From assembly GCF_949628265.1 (NCBI RefSeq), contig NC_088789.1:30559883-30623882 (forward strand): a stretch of 64,000 bases of DNA. Reading direction: 5' to 3'. The notes under the pieces were generated by a model. It was not told where the DNA came from. It did not search any database and worked only from the letters and a program-made list of their open reading frames with translations. This DNA comes from Cloeon dipterum (lineage: Eukaryota; Arthropoda; Insecta; Ephemeroptera; Baetidae). How positions within the stretch are numbered: the stretch's first letter is position 1; each line of letters starts with the position of its first letter. Made by a program: the position numbers and the translations under genes. Positions 1 to 10,199 of this stretch are shown here, one piece after another.

Positions 1-348
1 TAGTAATTCCGCAACTCCTTTGCTGCTTCGTCCGAATAATCCGAATTCCTGGGCCACCAAACCAAAGCCTCGTCTGACATTCTATTGAATTTCCAGAGAA
101 ACCTTAAGGGAAAATTCCTCAAATAAAATAAAACAGATTCCTTAAATTCCTATTTTGAAAACTCACTCGGCTTCCCAGAGACAAAAGTAGCAAATTTTAT
201 CCTCGTCCAGGATTTCCTTGGCCAACTCGTGTCCGCAGACGTTGAGAAACCAATTTTGCAGCTTCTCCTTGTCCACGTTGACTGCGTGGACAGCGCCGTC
301 CGCCGTCGGAGTCTCGCAAATCAAGCAAAGCGCTCTTTGAAACGACAT
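1..348 (-). CDS. ZAD-domain zinc-finger protein, 5' part (runs off left edge)
   Basis: First exon 167-348 starts at the ATG at 348 and encodes a ZAD (zinc-finger-associated domain, an insect dimerisation module found at the N-terminus of C2H2 transcription factors). The paired motifs CLIC (residues 8-11) and CYFC (53-56) are the four zinc ligands. Exon 2 (1-102) continues FLWKF, then a tryptophan pair and an acidic stretch, and leaves the window. The donor is GTGAGT just after 167. The only acceptor that keeps frame in both this gene and its paralogue at 5367-6641 is AAG|G (intron 103-166, 64 bp). The zinc fingers would lie left of the window. It is a close paralogue of the complete gene 6.3 kb away, including upstream DNA. 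The ZAD call is firm; whether this copy is intact cannot be seen. Confidence 0.75.
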
Positions 349-670
349 GTCTAATTGTCCACCTGAACCTGAGTGAAAGATGGAAGGTTCCAGGTGGGTA
401 AGAAGCGATCACAGCGCTGCTCTTAAGGAAGAAATAATATTAAACAAAATTTGAATGCTTTTAGCGCCATTTATTAAAGCAAATCTGAATATTAACTTTG
501 AATAGAGTTTACAATTTATTAATTAAGATGAATCCGAAAAGGAGGAAAATGTGGATTTTTCGTATTCCCTTCAAAATGAGCCAGTCTTATTTTTGTATTC
601 TTACTGATCGCCGCATATATTCTGCACTAAACCGCTTCAATTGTTCAATTTCAATAACTCTCGAGCGGCT
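349..670 (-). promoter_or_regulatory. Upstream region conserved between the two ZAD genes
   Basis: The roughly 320 bp upstream of the first ZAD start codon aligns with 6642-6960 upstream of the second ZAD gene. Shared blocks include CACCTGAACCTGAGTGAA, a GATGGAAGG stretch, a CACAGCGCTGCT block and, further up, a CCCTTCAA(A/T)ATGAG block. It is the upstream end of the segmental duplication and probably contains the promoter and 5' leader. No TATA box is called with confidence. Confidence 0.5.
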
Positions 671-1340
671 GACAGCTGGCAACCAGCACGACCGGGCAGC
701 TACGCGGGTTGCATATCCACGGGCCGAATAGACGCAGCTTCTGCAGCAGCGTATCAAGAGGGCGACAGGAGAACGGATGAAAAACTGCCCCATCTTCCGG
801 CGGGTTATATTTAAGTCAGAGAGCCAAGCCCTCCAGCCGTTTATTTTAATTTCATCAGCAGCTCTCTTCCGCGCCGTTGCTCTGTAATTAGCTTCTGAAA
901 ATTTGAGTTATTATTCGGAAATATCTGGAGAATCATGTTAGCAGGGCATCGCACCAAATCGAAACTATTTTACCGAAATACGCATTAATGTCACTTTACG
1001 CTTTTAATTAAATAAAATTCTCACTTGCTTCTAAAATGGCCATTTCAGGAATTTTCACGCACCAAACAATAGAGATGCGCTTTATATTTTAACCATCAAA
1101 GAGTTTAAGCAGTTTAACCCGCTTCCCATCCTAACGTGGAGATGATTTTTTAGGTGATTTAATAATTTTTTGCTTTATTTTTTCTGTGTAAAGCGAGAGC
1201 AAGGTGAATGTCACGCGAGAACGCGAGAGGCTGGACCTGTTTTCACGTGAAATTGCTTTCCAATGGCTGTGCTGTGACCCAGTGCGCGGTGCACCGCCGA
1301 CATGATTATTTTTTTTGCAAATTGCGGTCTAGCGGATGAT
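671..1340. other. Intergenic, no feature seen
   Basis: No credible reading frame, repeat or RNA gene was recognised here. Short open frames in 587-793 and 498-731 have no domain-like content and overlap the duplicated upstream region. Confidence 0.4.
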
Positions 1341-1354
1341 GGACTAATTGCCAA

Positions 1355-1612
1355 TTATGCGCGCGAGTGTGGAAGAAAAGGGTTAAAAACCGCAATTATG
1401 CGGAAATCGTCGGGCCAGCCGGCCATCACTTTGACATCTTCGCTTTTGTTCACGAATTCCTGGCAAGTCTCTTCATCAGCCAGGCTTGCCGCCAACAAAA
1501 GACTCGAAAGATCAGGAATTTCACCTGTCACAATCAGCTCGTTGATGAATTCCAACTTTTGTTCCAGGGTCGGATTCCAAGGTTGGAATTTTTCCTTCTT
1601 CTGACCGTTCCT
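1355..1612 (-). pseudogene. Ankyrin-family N-terminal relic
   Basis: A single open stretch on the minus strand reads ...LEQKLEFINE..., then a helix-rich segment with LLLAASLADEETCQEF, and ends at a stop. The block matches the N-terminal linker plus first ankyrin repeat of the neighbouring gene at 2086-3605 (LEQRLEFIRT..., VYAAEFGDLEVCQKLLEQ). Only one repeat remains, no start exon is visible, and the frame ends after about 85 codons. It looks like a truncated duplicate of the ankyrin gene next to it. It could also be an exon of a gene that I cannot assemble. Confidence 0.45.
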
Positions 1613-2085
1613 TTACATAAGCTGTTAATAAAAATATCTCCGATATTGCGTAGCTTGATGAAATTTCAAATTGATCACTGCTGTTCTTAAAGGAATCAAC
1701 TGAAATAGGTCTTGGAATTGGTTTTAAGATCGAGTAACAGAAAATTATGGTAAATCTGAACGAAATTTAATAGCCATAGAATTAAAAAAAATACAATTAA
1801 CAGAAGACTGAAAATCCTGACAAATTAACTTAAACAAAAGTTTGCTGTATTTCCTTTTAAACCTTTTTTAAATGTCAGAAGGTATTTTATACAATTGAAT
1901 CTGGCAATAAAAAACAAAAATTGTATGCATATACCTAAAGTATTTATTTATTATGCTGCTTATTTAAGATCAGATTTTCTACTTTGAAATGAAATACGTC
2001 TTAAAAAAGAACTGTTTATATAGAATTATGAGTTACGTGCATTTGTTAAGTTAAACAATTCTGCTAAATATAAAAAGAGAGTTGA
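1613..2085. other. Intergenic, AT-rich
   Basis: Very AT-rich spacer downstream of the ankyrin gene on the minus strand. It holds TTTATT runs near 1944-1952 (AATAAA on the minus strand), about 140 bases past the stop, which could serve as its polyadenylation signal. Nothing else was seen. Confidence 0.35.
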
Positions 2086-3605
2086 TCAGTGCCCAAAAAG
2101 GGGCACTGGCATTACTCTACGAAGCCATATTTCCATTTCCGGGTTTTTATACATTTTGGCGATGTGCATAGCGGTGTCCCTTATTCCCGCCTGCAGCTGG
2201 CTCTTGTCCTTGGAGTACACAAACATGGCGCCTTCCAGATAATTAATCCCCAAGCAGTAGATGAGCAAATTAAAGGTCCGATATCTCACGTTCAAATCGG
2301 CGCCAAGTTCGAGCAAAGCTTCAGCGACTCTGAGGTTTTTGTTACCCATAGCTGATTGGAGTGGACTCTTTAGATCATATGGCTTCATTCCGGAGGCAAT
2401 ATTTACATAATCACTCAGAATTGGAGCAAAGTGACGAATGATATTTGCTCCGTGTTGGTGGTTCCGTGTGATGCTGTTGAGGAAATCAGGAATTAAGTCT
2501 TCCATCTTGGGGGCCATGGGACGTCCAACGAGCCAATGGCACATTTCGACATCCGCTCTCGCTGCGGCGTAATGCAAGGTGCTCGCGCAAATCTCCTTTG
2601 GGTTCAATTCGTGCACGTACTTGGCAGCCGAAAATAAATTCAACGCCACGTAGTGATCAAGGAGGGATTTTCCACGAATGCTTGCATTCACGTCGGCACC
2701 ATGTTTGATTAATAATCCAACAACTTTCACGTTCACAGTTTCAGGCATCCAAGATGACACGACAGTAACGAGGAGAGGGGTCAAATCTTCTCTCTTCAAA
2801 TTCCTGATGAGCGAAGAAAACATGAAGTTGACGATTTCCTCGCCGTGACGAATGTTCAAGGCAGAGTACTTGAGAATTTCAAGCTGCCACTCTTTCTGTT
2901 TCAGCACTTCTTCTTCGACGCTGCGGGCTACGTCGATAATCCACTTGAAATCTTCCAGGTTGGACCAACACGCCAAAATATAAGAAATTTTCCTGTCGAA
3001 TCCGTCTTGGCCCTTTACTTTGGCCACAGATGGGTCCTTCTCAAAAGCAAATTTTATCAATTTCATTTTGACATTTTCACGCAGGTAACTCGAAAGCAAG
3101 CTGTTCGGTGATTCGTATAAATTGAAAAGCTTGACTGCAAACTCAACGTTTTTATAGCTCAAAGCGAGCTCGACTGCATCAAAGCCAGTGCTACTTAATC
3201 TTTTCATTTTGGCACCGTGGGCCGCAAACAAATCGATAAGTTCCAAACCGAAGGTTTTATTCAGAGATGCGCAGTGATAGACGTCGTAGCCACTTTCGTC
3301 AGTGGCGTTAACGTCTTCGCCTTGCTCCAAGAGTTTCTGGCATACCTCCAAATCACCGAATTCTGCCGCGTACACAATGGTTGGAACTCTGTAGGAATTT
3401 TTCGTGCGGATAAATTCCAGCCTTTGTTCAAGAGATGCCGACGGTTCGAATTCCTCGTATTTCTCTTCTTCGTTTGATGAGTCATCAATGGATGTTCCAA
3501 CTACAAAAGAAAAAATGCCTGAAATTGCAATTTCAACAATTATTAAAATTGTTACTCACGGTAATAACTCTCATCTGAGTCATCACTAAAATCTGATTCA
3601 TCCAT
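2086..3605 (-). CDS. Ankyrin-repeat protein A (2 exons, 486 aa)
   Basis: Exon 1 (3560-3605) gives an acidic start, MDESDFSDDSDESYY; donor GTGAGT. A 59-bp intron (3501-3559) ends in TTTTGTAG. Exon 2 (2086-3500) runs to TGA. The joined frame is 487 codons with no interruption. Residues 1-45 are acidic, 37-50 contain the family motif LEQRLEFI, and about 58-486 are divergent ankyrin repeats (VYAAEFGDLEVCQKLLEQG, LLIKHGADVNAS, LHYAAARADVEMCHWLV, ALLELGADLNVR). Ankyrin stacks mediate protein binding; no enzymatic domain, signal peptide or membrane segment is visible, so a cytosolic or nuclear scaffold is likely. It shares architecture with ankyrin protein B at 39934-41843 and with relics at 1355-1612 and 9310-9490, so this is a locally and genomically expanded family. 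Partner and function are unknown. Confidence 0.82.
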
Positions 3606-4060
3606 TTTTATTGAAAATCCTGGAAAATAAGAATTATATATGAGTTAAATAGGCAGATTAAATACAATTTTTATATAGTTTTAATTTTTCTTGCATACTT
3701 AAACCCAAAGGACTAATTTGTTCACAGCTCGCAGCTAAGAAAGTGATACCTACTTTTGTATAAAGTTAAATATATAGGTTGCAGGCTGGAGCGGCCCTCT
3801 CGTGCTTCTCTGTTGCTTGGTTGACTGCTTTTGATTAAAACCAGGGTGACTCTGTTCCACCCCCCAGTTGCAAGGCGCATGAACCATGATTCGTCAGTTA
3901 ATAAAGAGTAGGGGAGGAGCAAGTTTTAAATCTTATTAGCTTAAAATTGGCGCGAATTCCTGTAAAATAATTCTTTTTAATTCTTATTGAGCTGTATTTA
4001 AATTATAAGTAAATCAATTAATCCCTCTTTCCTTTCAAAAAAATTGAGAAGTCAGCATCA
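3606..4060. other. Upstream/intergenic of ankyrin A
   Basis: Holds the presumed promoter of the ankyrin gene. A GC-richer patch at 3780-3890 has no recognised match elsewhere in the window. No TATA box or other element is called. Confidence 0.3.
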
Positions 4061-4063
4061 GCA

Positions 4064-4173
4064 GTTGAGATGAATATTGAGTCTGAAATCGCGGTGCAAG
4101 TGGATTAAAATTAAATTTATTACAATGGCGCCATCTGTTGGCGGCTTCAAACACTATTAAGGGCTTATACAAC
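4064..4173. mobile_element. Half copy of foldback element family F1
   Basis: Matches the right-hand arm of the F1 elements found complete at 10980-11405, 13367-13800 and 21355-21782: GAGTCTGAAATCGC, GGCGCCATCTGTTGG, then CTTATACAACTGGT at the end. The left arm is missing. It retains the terminal CTCF-like core on the minus strand at about 4124-4138. Confidence 0.7.
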
Positions 4174-4825
4174 TGGTATTATGTATTGCTGCCATTTTTT
4201 TCGATATTGTCGCAGCTTCAAAGGCGAATAATTAAGGATAATTTTGCGTTGCTGACTCTTGATTGAGTTAAATTGTTGTGAAATGCAGAAAAGTCTTTCT
4301 AAAAAATGTGCAATAATGAAATCAGAACTGAGGAACAGTGAAACGTCAGCTTTCATTTGCCAAAAATTATTTTCTCGCTTGATTTCGATCATTCTCGTCA
4401 CCGAGATCTATGCCCCGCATCCCCACATTCAGAAAAATAGCAAAACATTATCTTTTTTTAATGCGACAGTGGCGTCGGGACCGGCTGGGACCGCGAACTT
4501 TTTGCCCGGCGGCTCGCGTGGCTGACAATATATATATTAGACGGGAATTTCTCTTATTCTTTCAAATTTTTTGCCCTTATTTACTAAGCGGCTTGTAGGA
4601 GGAGCGTAGAATTAGGGCTTATAATCGATCCATAGAAAAATTAAAAATGTTTTTTATCATTGCCAGTGCCCTTATGCTTTTAAATTCTCATCTTGTGTGT
4701 ATTTTGTATTTTTCTCTCGCAGAGAGCTGCAAAATAAGCTTACAAGGGTGCTGTGCGGCACCTAAATTATTTTTTTCAGTTCTCGCGCGATTTATTCAGT
4801 CCCGCGTGGTTTTTTATTTCTGATT

Positions 4826-5090
4826 TTTGTCCCTGTCCGAGGAGGGAGAAGGGCGCGCTCTGCTTTACCACGAACGCTGAAACCCTGGTCCCAATATTAC
4901 CGCGAACGGATATTATGGGCGCACCAGGCCGCATAGGGACGCAGCCCACTCAAGGGCCACTTGCCTCCGCACCGAGGACTGCATTGAAACGCTAGACATT
5001 CGCTCCGTGAAGCCAAATCACGCATGCTGGAAACTCTGGAAAGGTGCAAAGCAGCAAGTAGCGAGTTTGGCAGCGAGGCGGTCACTCATC
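4826..5090 (-). mobile_element. SINE-like repeat (family S), copy 1
   Basis: Shares about 250 bp with copies at 45980-46355, 52045-52395, 54262-54416 and 55200-55516. The shared text includes CTGTCCGAGGA near one end, GGGCCACTTGCCTCCGC, GCGTTTCAATGCAGTCC (as complement) and AGCATGCGTGATTTG. Read on the minus strand the repeat ends GGGA(C/T)A..., which in better copies becomes an A-rich tail, consistent with a retroposed short element. This copy diverges after the GTGCAAAGCAGC segment. No tRNA-derived head was proven. Confidence 0.6.
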
Positions 5091-5366
5091 CAGCTTTTGT
5101 TGCTTAACTTTGGTGATCTAACGAAAACCGCTGTATCCAACATGCTACAACTCTATGGGCATCCTTCCAAACTTTATTAAAAATAAATTTTTTGTTTTTG
5201 TTGAAACCGGATATTTTAATAAATCTCATTTTATCTCTTAAACTAATATTTTTCTTTTTTATTGTGATGAAGAGTTAATTTAAACAGAGTTAATCAATAT
5301 ATTACTAAAAAATATTGAACAAGCATTGAAATCAAATCTGGGTAATGTCATTAATGGTGTTCTGTA
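5091..5366. other. 3' flank of ZAD zinc-finger gene
   Basis: AT-rich. On the minus strand it follows the stop of the ZAD gene; TTTATT (AATAAA on minus) occurs at about 5173. Nothing else recognised. Confidence 0.3.
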
Positions 5367-6641
5367 TCACATATATTGTTTGTGTTTTTTTCTAATGTGA
5401 CGATCCAGGCTGTATTTGAATTTGAATGATTTCGAGCACTTGTCACATTTAAATTGTGTCTTTCTGCATGACTTCAAGTGGGTTTGGTACAAACCATGAC
5501 ACTGGAATTTGTTCTTGCAGTGGCTGCAATTTTTAATTTTCAGGTGAAAGCTTTTGAAATAGCTGATGGAAACAACCAATTTGCAATAAGTACAAGCCTT
5601 GAAATTGTGAGTTCGATTAACATGCTTCCTTAGACTAGATTCAGACGAGAACATTTTTTCACACTTTTTGCATTTCAAATATTTCGGCAAGTGCTTGCAA
5701 GATATGTGCCGTTCCAAATGATATTTGTCCATTGCTTTGTAATCACAATCATTGCATCTTAATTTTCTTGTCATGTCATCGTTCCCGTGAACAGAGTCAA
5801 AGTGAATTTTCATTTCAATTTTGGTTTTGAAAAATGAATGGCAACCAATACGAGAGCATTTTATAGGAAAATCTTTGTGAACACGGCGAACATGTTGGTT
5901 GTAGTTTTTTGGTCCCTCAAATTCCTTTCCACAACAAATGCAATTCAATTTTTCTCGTTCCTTCGATTTTTCGTGAATATTCCTGTTGTGCTCATCTTTT
6001 GATTCAAGTGTGTGGAAATAAGTCACACAATTCTGATTTTTACATCTGATGGCTTCCTTGTGCATTTTCTTCACGTGTTTTGATAAATCAGAGGAATATT
6101 TATATCTTTTCCCACAGTAGATGCATTTCCCTCGCCTCGGCCAAATTTCAGCTTCATCATTTCGTCTCTCACCTCCGTCCGCACTTTGCGGCAGCTCAAT
6201 TTTCTCCAACTGCACCCAACACTGCTCCAATGCCCCCTCTAAAAACGAATAGAAAATTAAACAGAAACCATTGGGCATCCAAAGTGTCAATTTTACCAAA
6301 ATAGTAATTCCTCAGCTCCTTTGCCGCATCGTCCGAATAATCTGAATTCCTGGGCCACCAAACAAAATCCTCGTCTGACATTCCATTGAATTTCCAGAGG
6401 AACCTTTTGGAAAATTCCTGAAATAAAAAAGGAAATTTTTCGAATCCTTTTGAACTCACTCGGCGTGCCAGATGCAAAAGTAGCAAATTTTTTCCTCGTC
6501 TAGGATTTCATCGGTCAGCTCGTGTTCGCAGAAATTGAGAAACCAAGTCTGCAATTTGTCTTTGTCCACGTGGACAGCGAGGACAGCGCCGTCCGCCGTC
6601 GGACGTTCGCAAATCAAGCACAACGCCTTTTGCAACGTCAT
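5367..6641 (-). CDS. ZAD plus C2H2 zinc-finger transcription factor (3 exons, 386 aa)
   Basis: Exons 6460-6641, 6297-6403 and 5367-6238 join into 387 uninterrupted codons. Residues 8-56 form the ZAD with cysteines C8, C11, C53 and C56. From about residue 135 to the end lie eight to nine zinc fingers, e.g. CIYCGKRYKYSSDLSKH, CKKCEKMFSSESSLRKH and the terminal CDKCSKSFKFKYSLDRH; one finger (CTYCKLVV...) lacks its second histidine and one ends in cysteine (CSHCKNKF..., C2HC). Introns are 56 and 58 bp. The first intron must end at AAAAG|G; the closer CAG would give a 42-bp intron and shift frame. ZAD-ZNF proteins are sequence-specific nuclear DNA-binding factors that dimerise through ZAD. Targets are unknown. 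It is the intact paralogue of the edge-truncated gene at 1-348. Confidence 0.85.
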
Positions 6642-6960
6642 TTCTTCTAGACCACCTGAACCTGAGTGAACGATGGAAGGTTGCAGGTGGCTAATAAGCG
6701 TTCACAGCGCTGCTATCAGGGAGAAAACAAAATTAGAAAAATTTGAACTCTTTTAGCGCGATTTAAAGAATTGAGGAAATATATTAACTTTTATTAGACT
6801 TGGCTTTTCATTGATTGAGATGAATTTGAGAAGGAGGATACTCTGTATTTAATTCGCATATTCCCTTCAATATGAGGCCTCTATATTATATTTTTTCAGG
6901 CTGTTCGTCGCATAAGTTGCGCACTTAACTGCTTTCATTTCTTAAACTTCTAAGCAGCTC
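6642..6960 (-). promoter_or_regulatory. Upstream region of ZAD gene 2 (duplicated)
   Basis: Aligns with 349-670 upstream of ZAD gene 1, with shared CACCTGAACCTGAGTGAA and CACAGCGCTGCT blocks. Alignment fades at about 6960, which sets the edge of the segmental duplication. Confidence 0.5.
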
Positions 6961-8040
6961 GGTTGAATTAAATAATGCGCGTAAGTGCATATTTTCCCTA
7001 CTACTGCTGCAATTAACGAAGCTTCGAACCATTCGAATTGGTTTTGGTTATTGTTTTTTGGCATCTTTACCCTCTCTATTTACTCAGATATTTGTTATCC
7101 ACGTGTGAGCCGCAGTGTAATTTATTTTTGCAGGGTCTCACCAAAAACCGTTCATTTTATTCCCTTTGTGTGCGTGTTGAAAAATCTTACTAATCTTCGG
7201 GAACACAGGGAATAATGATGTTTCCCGCCTTATCGGCCGTCTGAATTGGGTTTCGTGACTTGAGAAAATAATTTTTTGTCGTTTAGTTTGATATGTGAGT
7301 GCTGTTTGACGAAACCAGCTTTGAGATCGACGGCAAGTCTGCTAAAAATGGCTTAAAAATTCTCAAAAAAACATTTCGCAAGCGAAAACATTTCCCTATC
7401 TCCTGCGAGATGCACAGCAAGCAATCAGCACGACACGAAAGCTTCGCGGGTTGCATTTTGCCCCTGAATATTTGAATTCCACAAAGCTGCATTGCAATAA
7501 TAACTGGGTCTTTGCTGAAAAACTATGCGGCGGCCGTCTGCAGCAGTTTGTTCCACATTTTGAAATTCTGTTGCTTGGAAACAGCAGCCGTGTCGCCGAT
7601 TCACAAAGATGGGCATAAAGTAGACGTGCGAAATTACCGCGGCTGATCGCAGCTTCACGTCGCTTGTTCGAAAGGTACTTGAGAGGATTGCCAACCTTTT
7701 CAGTAAAGAATGTTTTCCAGGCGAGCCAACACGGTTTCAGGGTGCGGCGCAGCAGCACAGCAACGCTTCTGGTAAGACTGATTAACTCGTGGATGAGTCA
7801 TTTTCGAAAAATCCTCCAACTTTATGTTAATCATATGGGAGTTTGGCAAGAATCTATTTTTCTGACTTCAAACCCTTATATTTAAAATAATTATTTTGTT
7901 AATTAGATGCATACTTTTATCAATGCATATCCAGCTTTTAATTTTAGTGCCTTTGTTCACGCAATTTTACTATTATATTTTCTACTGTAATTTACGGATC
8001 ATGAAAAATTGACATAAAACACACTATCAAAATCCTGACA
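6961..8040. other. Intergenic, no assignable feature
   Basis: Overlapping open frames at 7396-7758 on both strands are compositionally random, with no family motif or shared copy in the window. Nothing is supported here. Confidence 0.35.
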
Positions 8041-8044
8041 AGCC

Positions 8045-8165
8045 TGATTTTGTCACCGCTTGCAATCAGTTCACGCCCGACACGTGCGATTTTCATTTAA
8101 TTGACCATTGGACACGTTGATTTAATAAAATTAGTGTTATATATAGCTTGATTTCGGAGAACTTG
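8045..8165. repeat. Direct repeat, copy 1 (about 120 bp)
   Basis: Pairs with 8833-8955. Shared blocks: CACGTGCGATTTT, ATTTAATTGACCATT, TTAATAAAATTA and TTTCGGAGA. The two copies sit in the same orientation about 790 bp apart and bracket two other repeat pieces. Confidence 0.6.
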
Positions 8166-8269
8166 AACGAGGTCTCACAATCGCGCCACACGAGATCAGG
8201 TGGCGCAACCTGGCAAAGGTCAATGGTGTGCGAGATCCACACATTTCGGCCACGCACCATCATATATGT

Positions 8270-8420
8270 GATCAAAAAGCATAAAAACCGGATAGGGAGA
8301 AAATCTCAGGTCGACTACCCTGAAATACGTCATCAGGGTATGCTAGGTGCAAGCCCTGAATGAGCGATAATTATTTAAAGAGGGCTCGTGGTTGACAATT
8401 GAGCAAGTGGATGAATTTTG
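8270..8420. repeat. Short hairpin-bearing repeat (family H), copy 1
   Basis: Contains AGCATAAAAACCGG, the hairpin TACCCTGA...TCAGGGTA (8318-8342) and CAAAAATAAAA downstream. Similar modules occur at 22095-22245, 42265-42405 and, degenerately, at 50215-50330. Confidence 0.5.
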
Positions 8421-8439
8421 GCAAAAATAAAACCATTTT

Positions 8440-8770
8440 CGTGTCGTTCAAAGCTACTAGCGTACCTGGTGCCGCTCATTGCTCCATCTTTAAAGCAGTA
8501 TGGCAACTTAGGGGAAGAGATAAAACACCCCTTAACCTTTTAGATACTTAGAACTAATTGAAATAAGTCCAACGGTGGGTAGATTTTGCAATTGAGATGA
8601 TTAGAACCCGAGATAATAAAGTTGCAAAGTTTCGAAAAACGCGAAATTATGACTAAATTTTAACTTTTCGTAATTTTTGCCAATCCTAATCTCGGGTTTT
8701 TAATATCAGAACTGCCAAAATTACCCCTCGTTAGACTCGTCCTAACCTCTTCTGATGCACAGAGAGGTTT
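8440..8770. repeat. Dispersed repeat family R4, isolated copy
   Basis: Shares GTGCCGCTCA, GGCAACTTAGGGG, TAGAACCCGAGAT and TTTTTGCAAT-type blocks with the inverted-repeat cluster at 15540-18600 and with 53280-53690. Confidence 0.6.
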
Positions 8771-8832
8771 TTGATGCGATAATTTATTGTGTTTAAATTA
8801 TTAGGAGCCTTCAAAAGCAAGACAAACGGAAT

Positions 8833-8955
8833 ATTGTCACCAGCAATTTCCACTCCCAGCACGTGCGATTTTTATTTAATTGACCATTCGCCAGGTTGAC
8901 TTAATAAAATTACTGGTTTAGCTCCATTTCGGAGATTTCTAAAACTTGATATCAA
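8833..8955. repeat. Direct repeat, copy 2
   Basis: Second copy of the 8045-8165 sequence, same orientation and diverged by scattered substitutions. Confidence 0.6.
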
Positions 8956-9305
8956 GACGTAAATGTATTTGTCTTGATTTTGGATGTTCATATTTATTAA
9001 AAAAATCAGAAAAAAAAATCAAAACCATTCAGTTGGTCAGAGGAAGTCAAGGTATATGACGCCAGTGCTTTTTAATATTAAATTAAATGTAAATTATAAA
9101 TTTATACAATTATTATAATCAAAACGGAAATGAGATGCACGCAGAATTTGAAATCAGTTTTTTTAACTCTTTTATTTCTCAATATTTTACTCTAAATTAC
9201 CATCTAAAATACTTTGAAAAGTAATCACACGTTTCGAGATGTGGCCAGGGCATGCCATTTAGCAGCCAGTGCTCCATTTTTTGGTTTCGATGCGGTTTCC
9301 TTAAA
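8956..9305. other. Intergenic, AT-rich
   Basis: No feature recognised apart from AT-rich sequence between the direct repeat and the ankyrin relic. Confidence 0.35.
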
Positions 9306-9309
9306 TTTT

Positions 9310-9490
9310 CCGTCCTATCTTGTCCTTCGAGTACACAAATTAAGCATCTTCTAGATAATATCTTCCCAAGCAGTAGAGCAGCAAATTAATAACGCCCTGG
9401 AATTTCACGTTCAAGTCAGTTTTCAGTAACGCCTCTGCAGTCTGCAGCCTCTAGGTTTTTATTCTTCATGGTCGAATGGAGTGAAAAAAG
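9310..9490 (-). pseudogene. Ankyrin-family C-terminal relic
   Basis: Nucleotide-level match to 2180-2360, the C-terminal repeats of ankyrin gene A: CTTGTCCTTCGAGTACACAAA, CTTCCCAAGCAGTAGA, CACGTTCAA and CGAATGGAGTG blocks line up in order. On the minus strand it starts in frame (MKNKNLEAAD, compared with MGNKNLRVAEA) but soon shifts frame and meets a stop. It is therefore a dead duplicate and lies 60 bases downstream of the caspase-like relic on the same strand. Confidence 0.65.
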
Positions 9491-9552
9491 CGGAGGGTCG
9501 TGTATTTCAAAAAAAGGGTTCATTTATAATATGAAGGTGGCGATTGCCTTAC

Positions 9553-10007
9553 CATTTTCTTCATTGCAAGCAGCTTGCCGGAATTTCCTCTGTGTGGTGG
9601 GAATTGAGCAAAATCATTAAATTCCTCGCTCCAGGAGTGATCTGAGTAAATCCTTCCATCTCTTTTGCCATGTGAAAGGAGAAAATCGGAAGGAACCCCT
9701 GGAAATTAATTTTATTAAATACAAAAAATTATATTTTTTATAATTTTAGCACCTTCCAAGTAGAAAAATCACAAAAGCTGTTCTTGATCTGCAAGAAGCT
9801 GGAGCAGCAATTCTTTTTCTGGTCATAAAATACTGCGGAAATTACATTTCCATTGTTTTTCAAAGGTGTTCCTCAGGTTCTCCACATCTTCCGAGTCTTT
9901 ATCTCGGAACCACGCGTCTCTGTCTCTTTCGACTTTTTCAAGGTCATTAATTGTGTCCAACAATAGCGCGTAAGCAGGATCCTCGCAGGTTTGCCATGAG
10001 GTTTCAC
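9553..10007 (-). pseudogene. Caspase-like p20 relic (catalytic Cys exon missing)
   Basis: Two minus-strand exons with good splice signals: 9753-10007 (acceptor TTTTCACAG, donor GTGCTA) and 9553-9698 (acceptor TTTCCAG, donor GTAAGG). The first reads ALLLDTINDLEKVERDR..., then KDSEDVENLRNTFEKQW, matching the caspase p20 start (hydrophobic strand, then the R-x-G-T-D-x-D-x-x-x-L-x-x-x-F helix). It then needs a frameshift to read AVFYDQ, a second to return to KELLLQLLADQEQLL, and an in-frame TGA follows. The second exon reads FLLSHGKRDGRIYS, with the catalytic-His signature SHG. The exon that should bear the QACRG cysteine and the p10 part is absent. A further open piece at about 10085-10195 may be an upstream exon. 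Caspases are apoptotic cysteine proteases; this copy cannot be active. Confidence 0.55.
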
Positions 10008-10199
10008 CTGTGAAAATTACGCCTTTTATTACCTCTTTTACATTGTTAAAATTAAAAATATCTGTTTTACCTGATTTAACAATTTAATTATGTTTGTAGA
10101 CAGTCTTGTTGATTGGGCCGACAAATCCATGCTCATCAAAAAAAGGTTGAGCCTCAATTCGAGCCCATCGATTGTATTTTAGCTTTCCTGAAAGTTTAA

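Noticed and set aside
7396..7758. 120-codon minus-strand frame
   Set aside because: Cysteine/arginine-rich without a recognisable pattern; overlaps an 89-codon frame on the same strand and a plus-strand frame; no splice partners.
8318..8342. Hammerhead ribozyme in family H (CTGATGA on the minus strand)
   Set aside because: The conserved GAAA and cleavage-site triplet are not in the required positions, and other copies change CTGATGA to CTGACGA.
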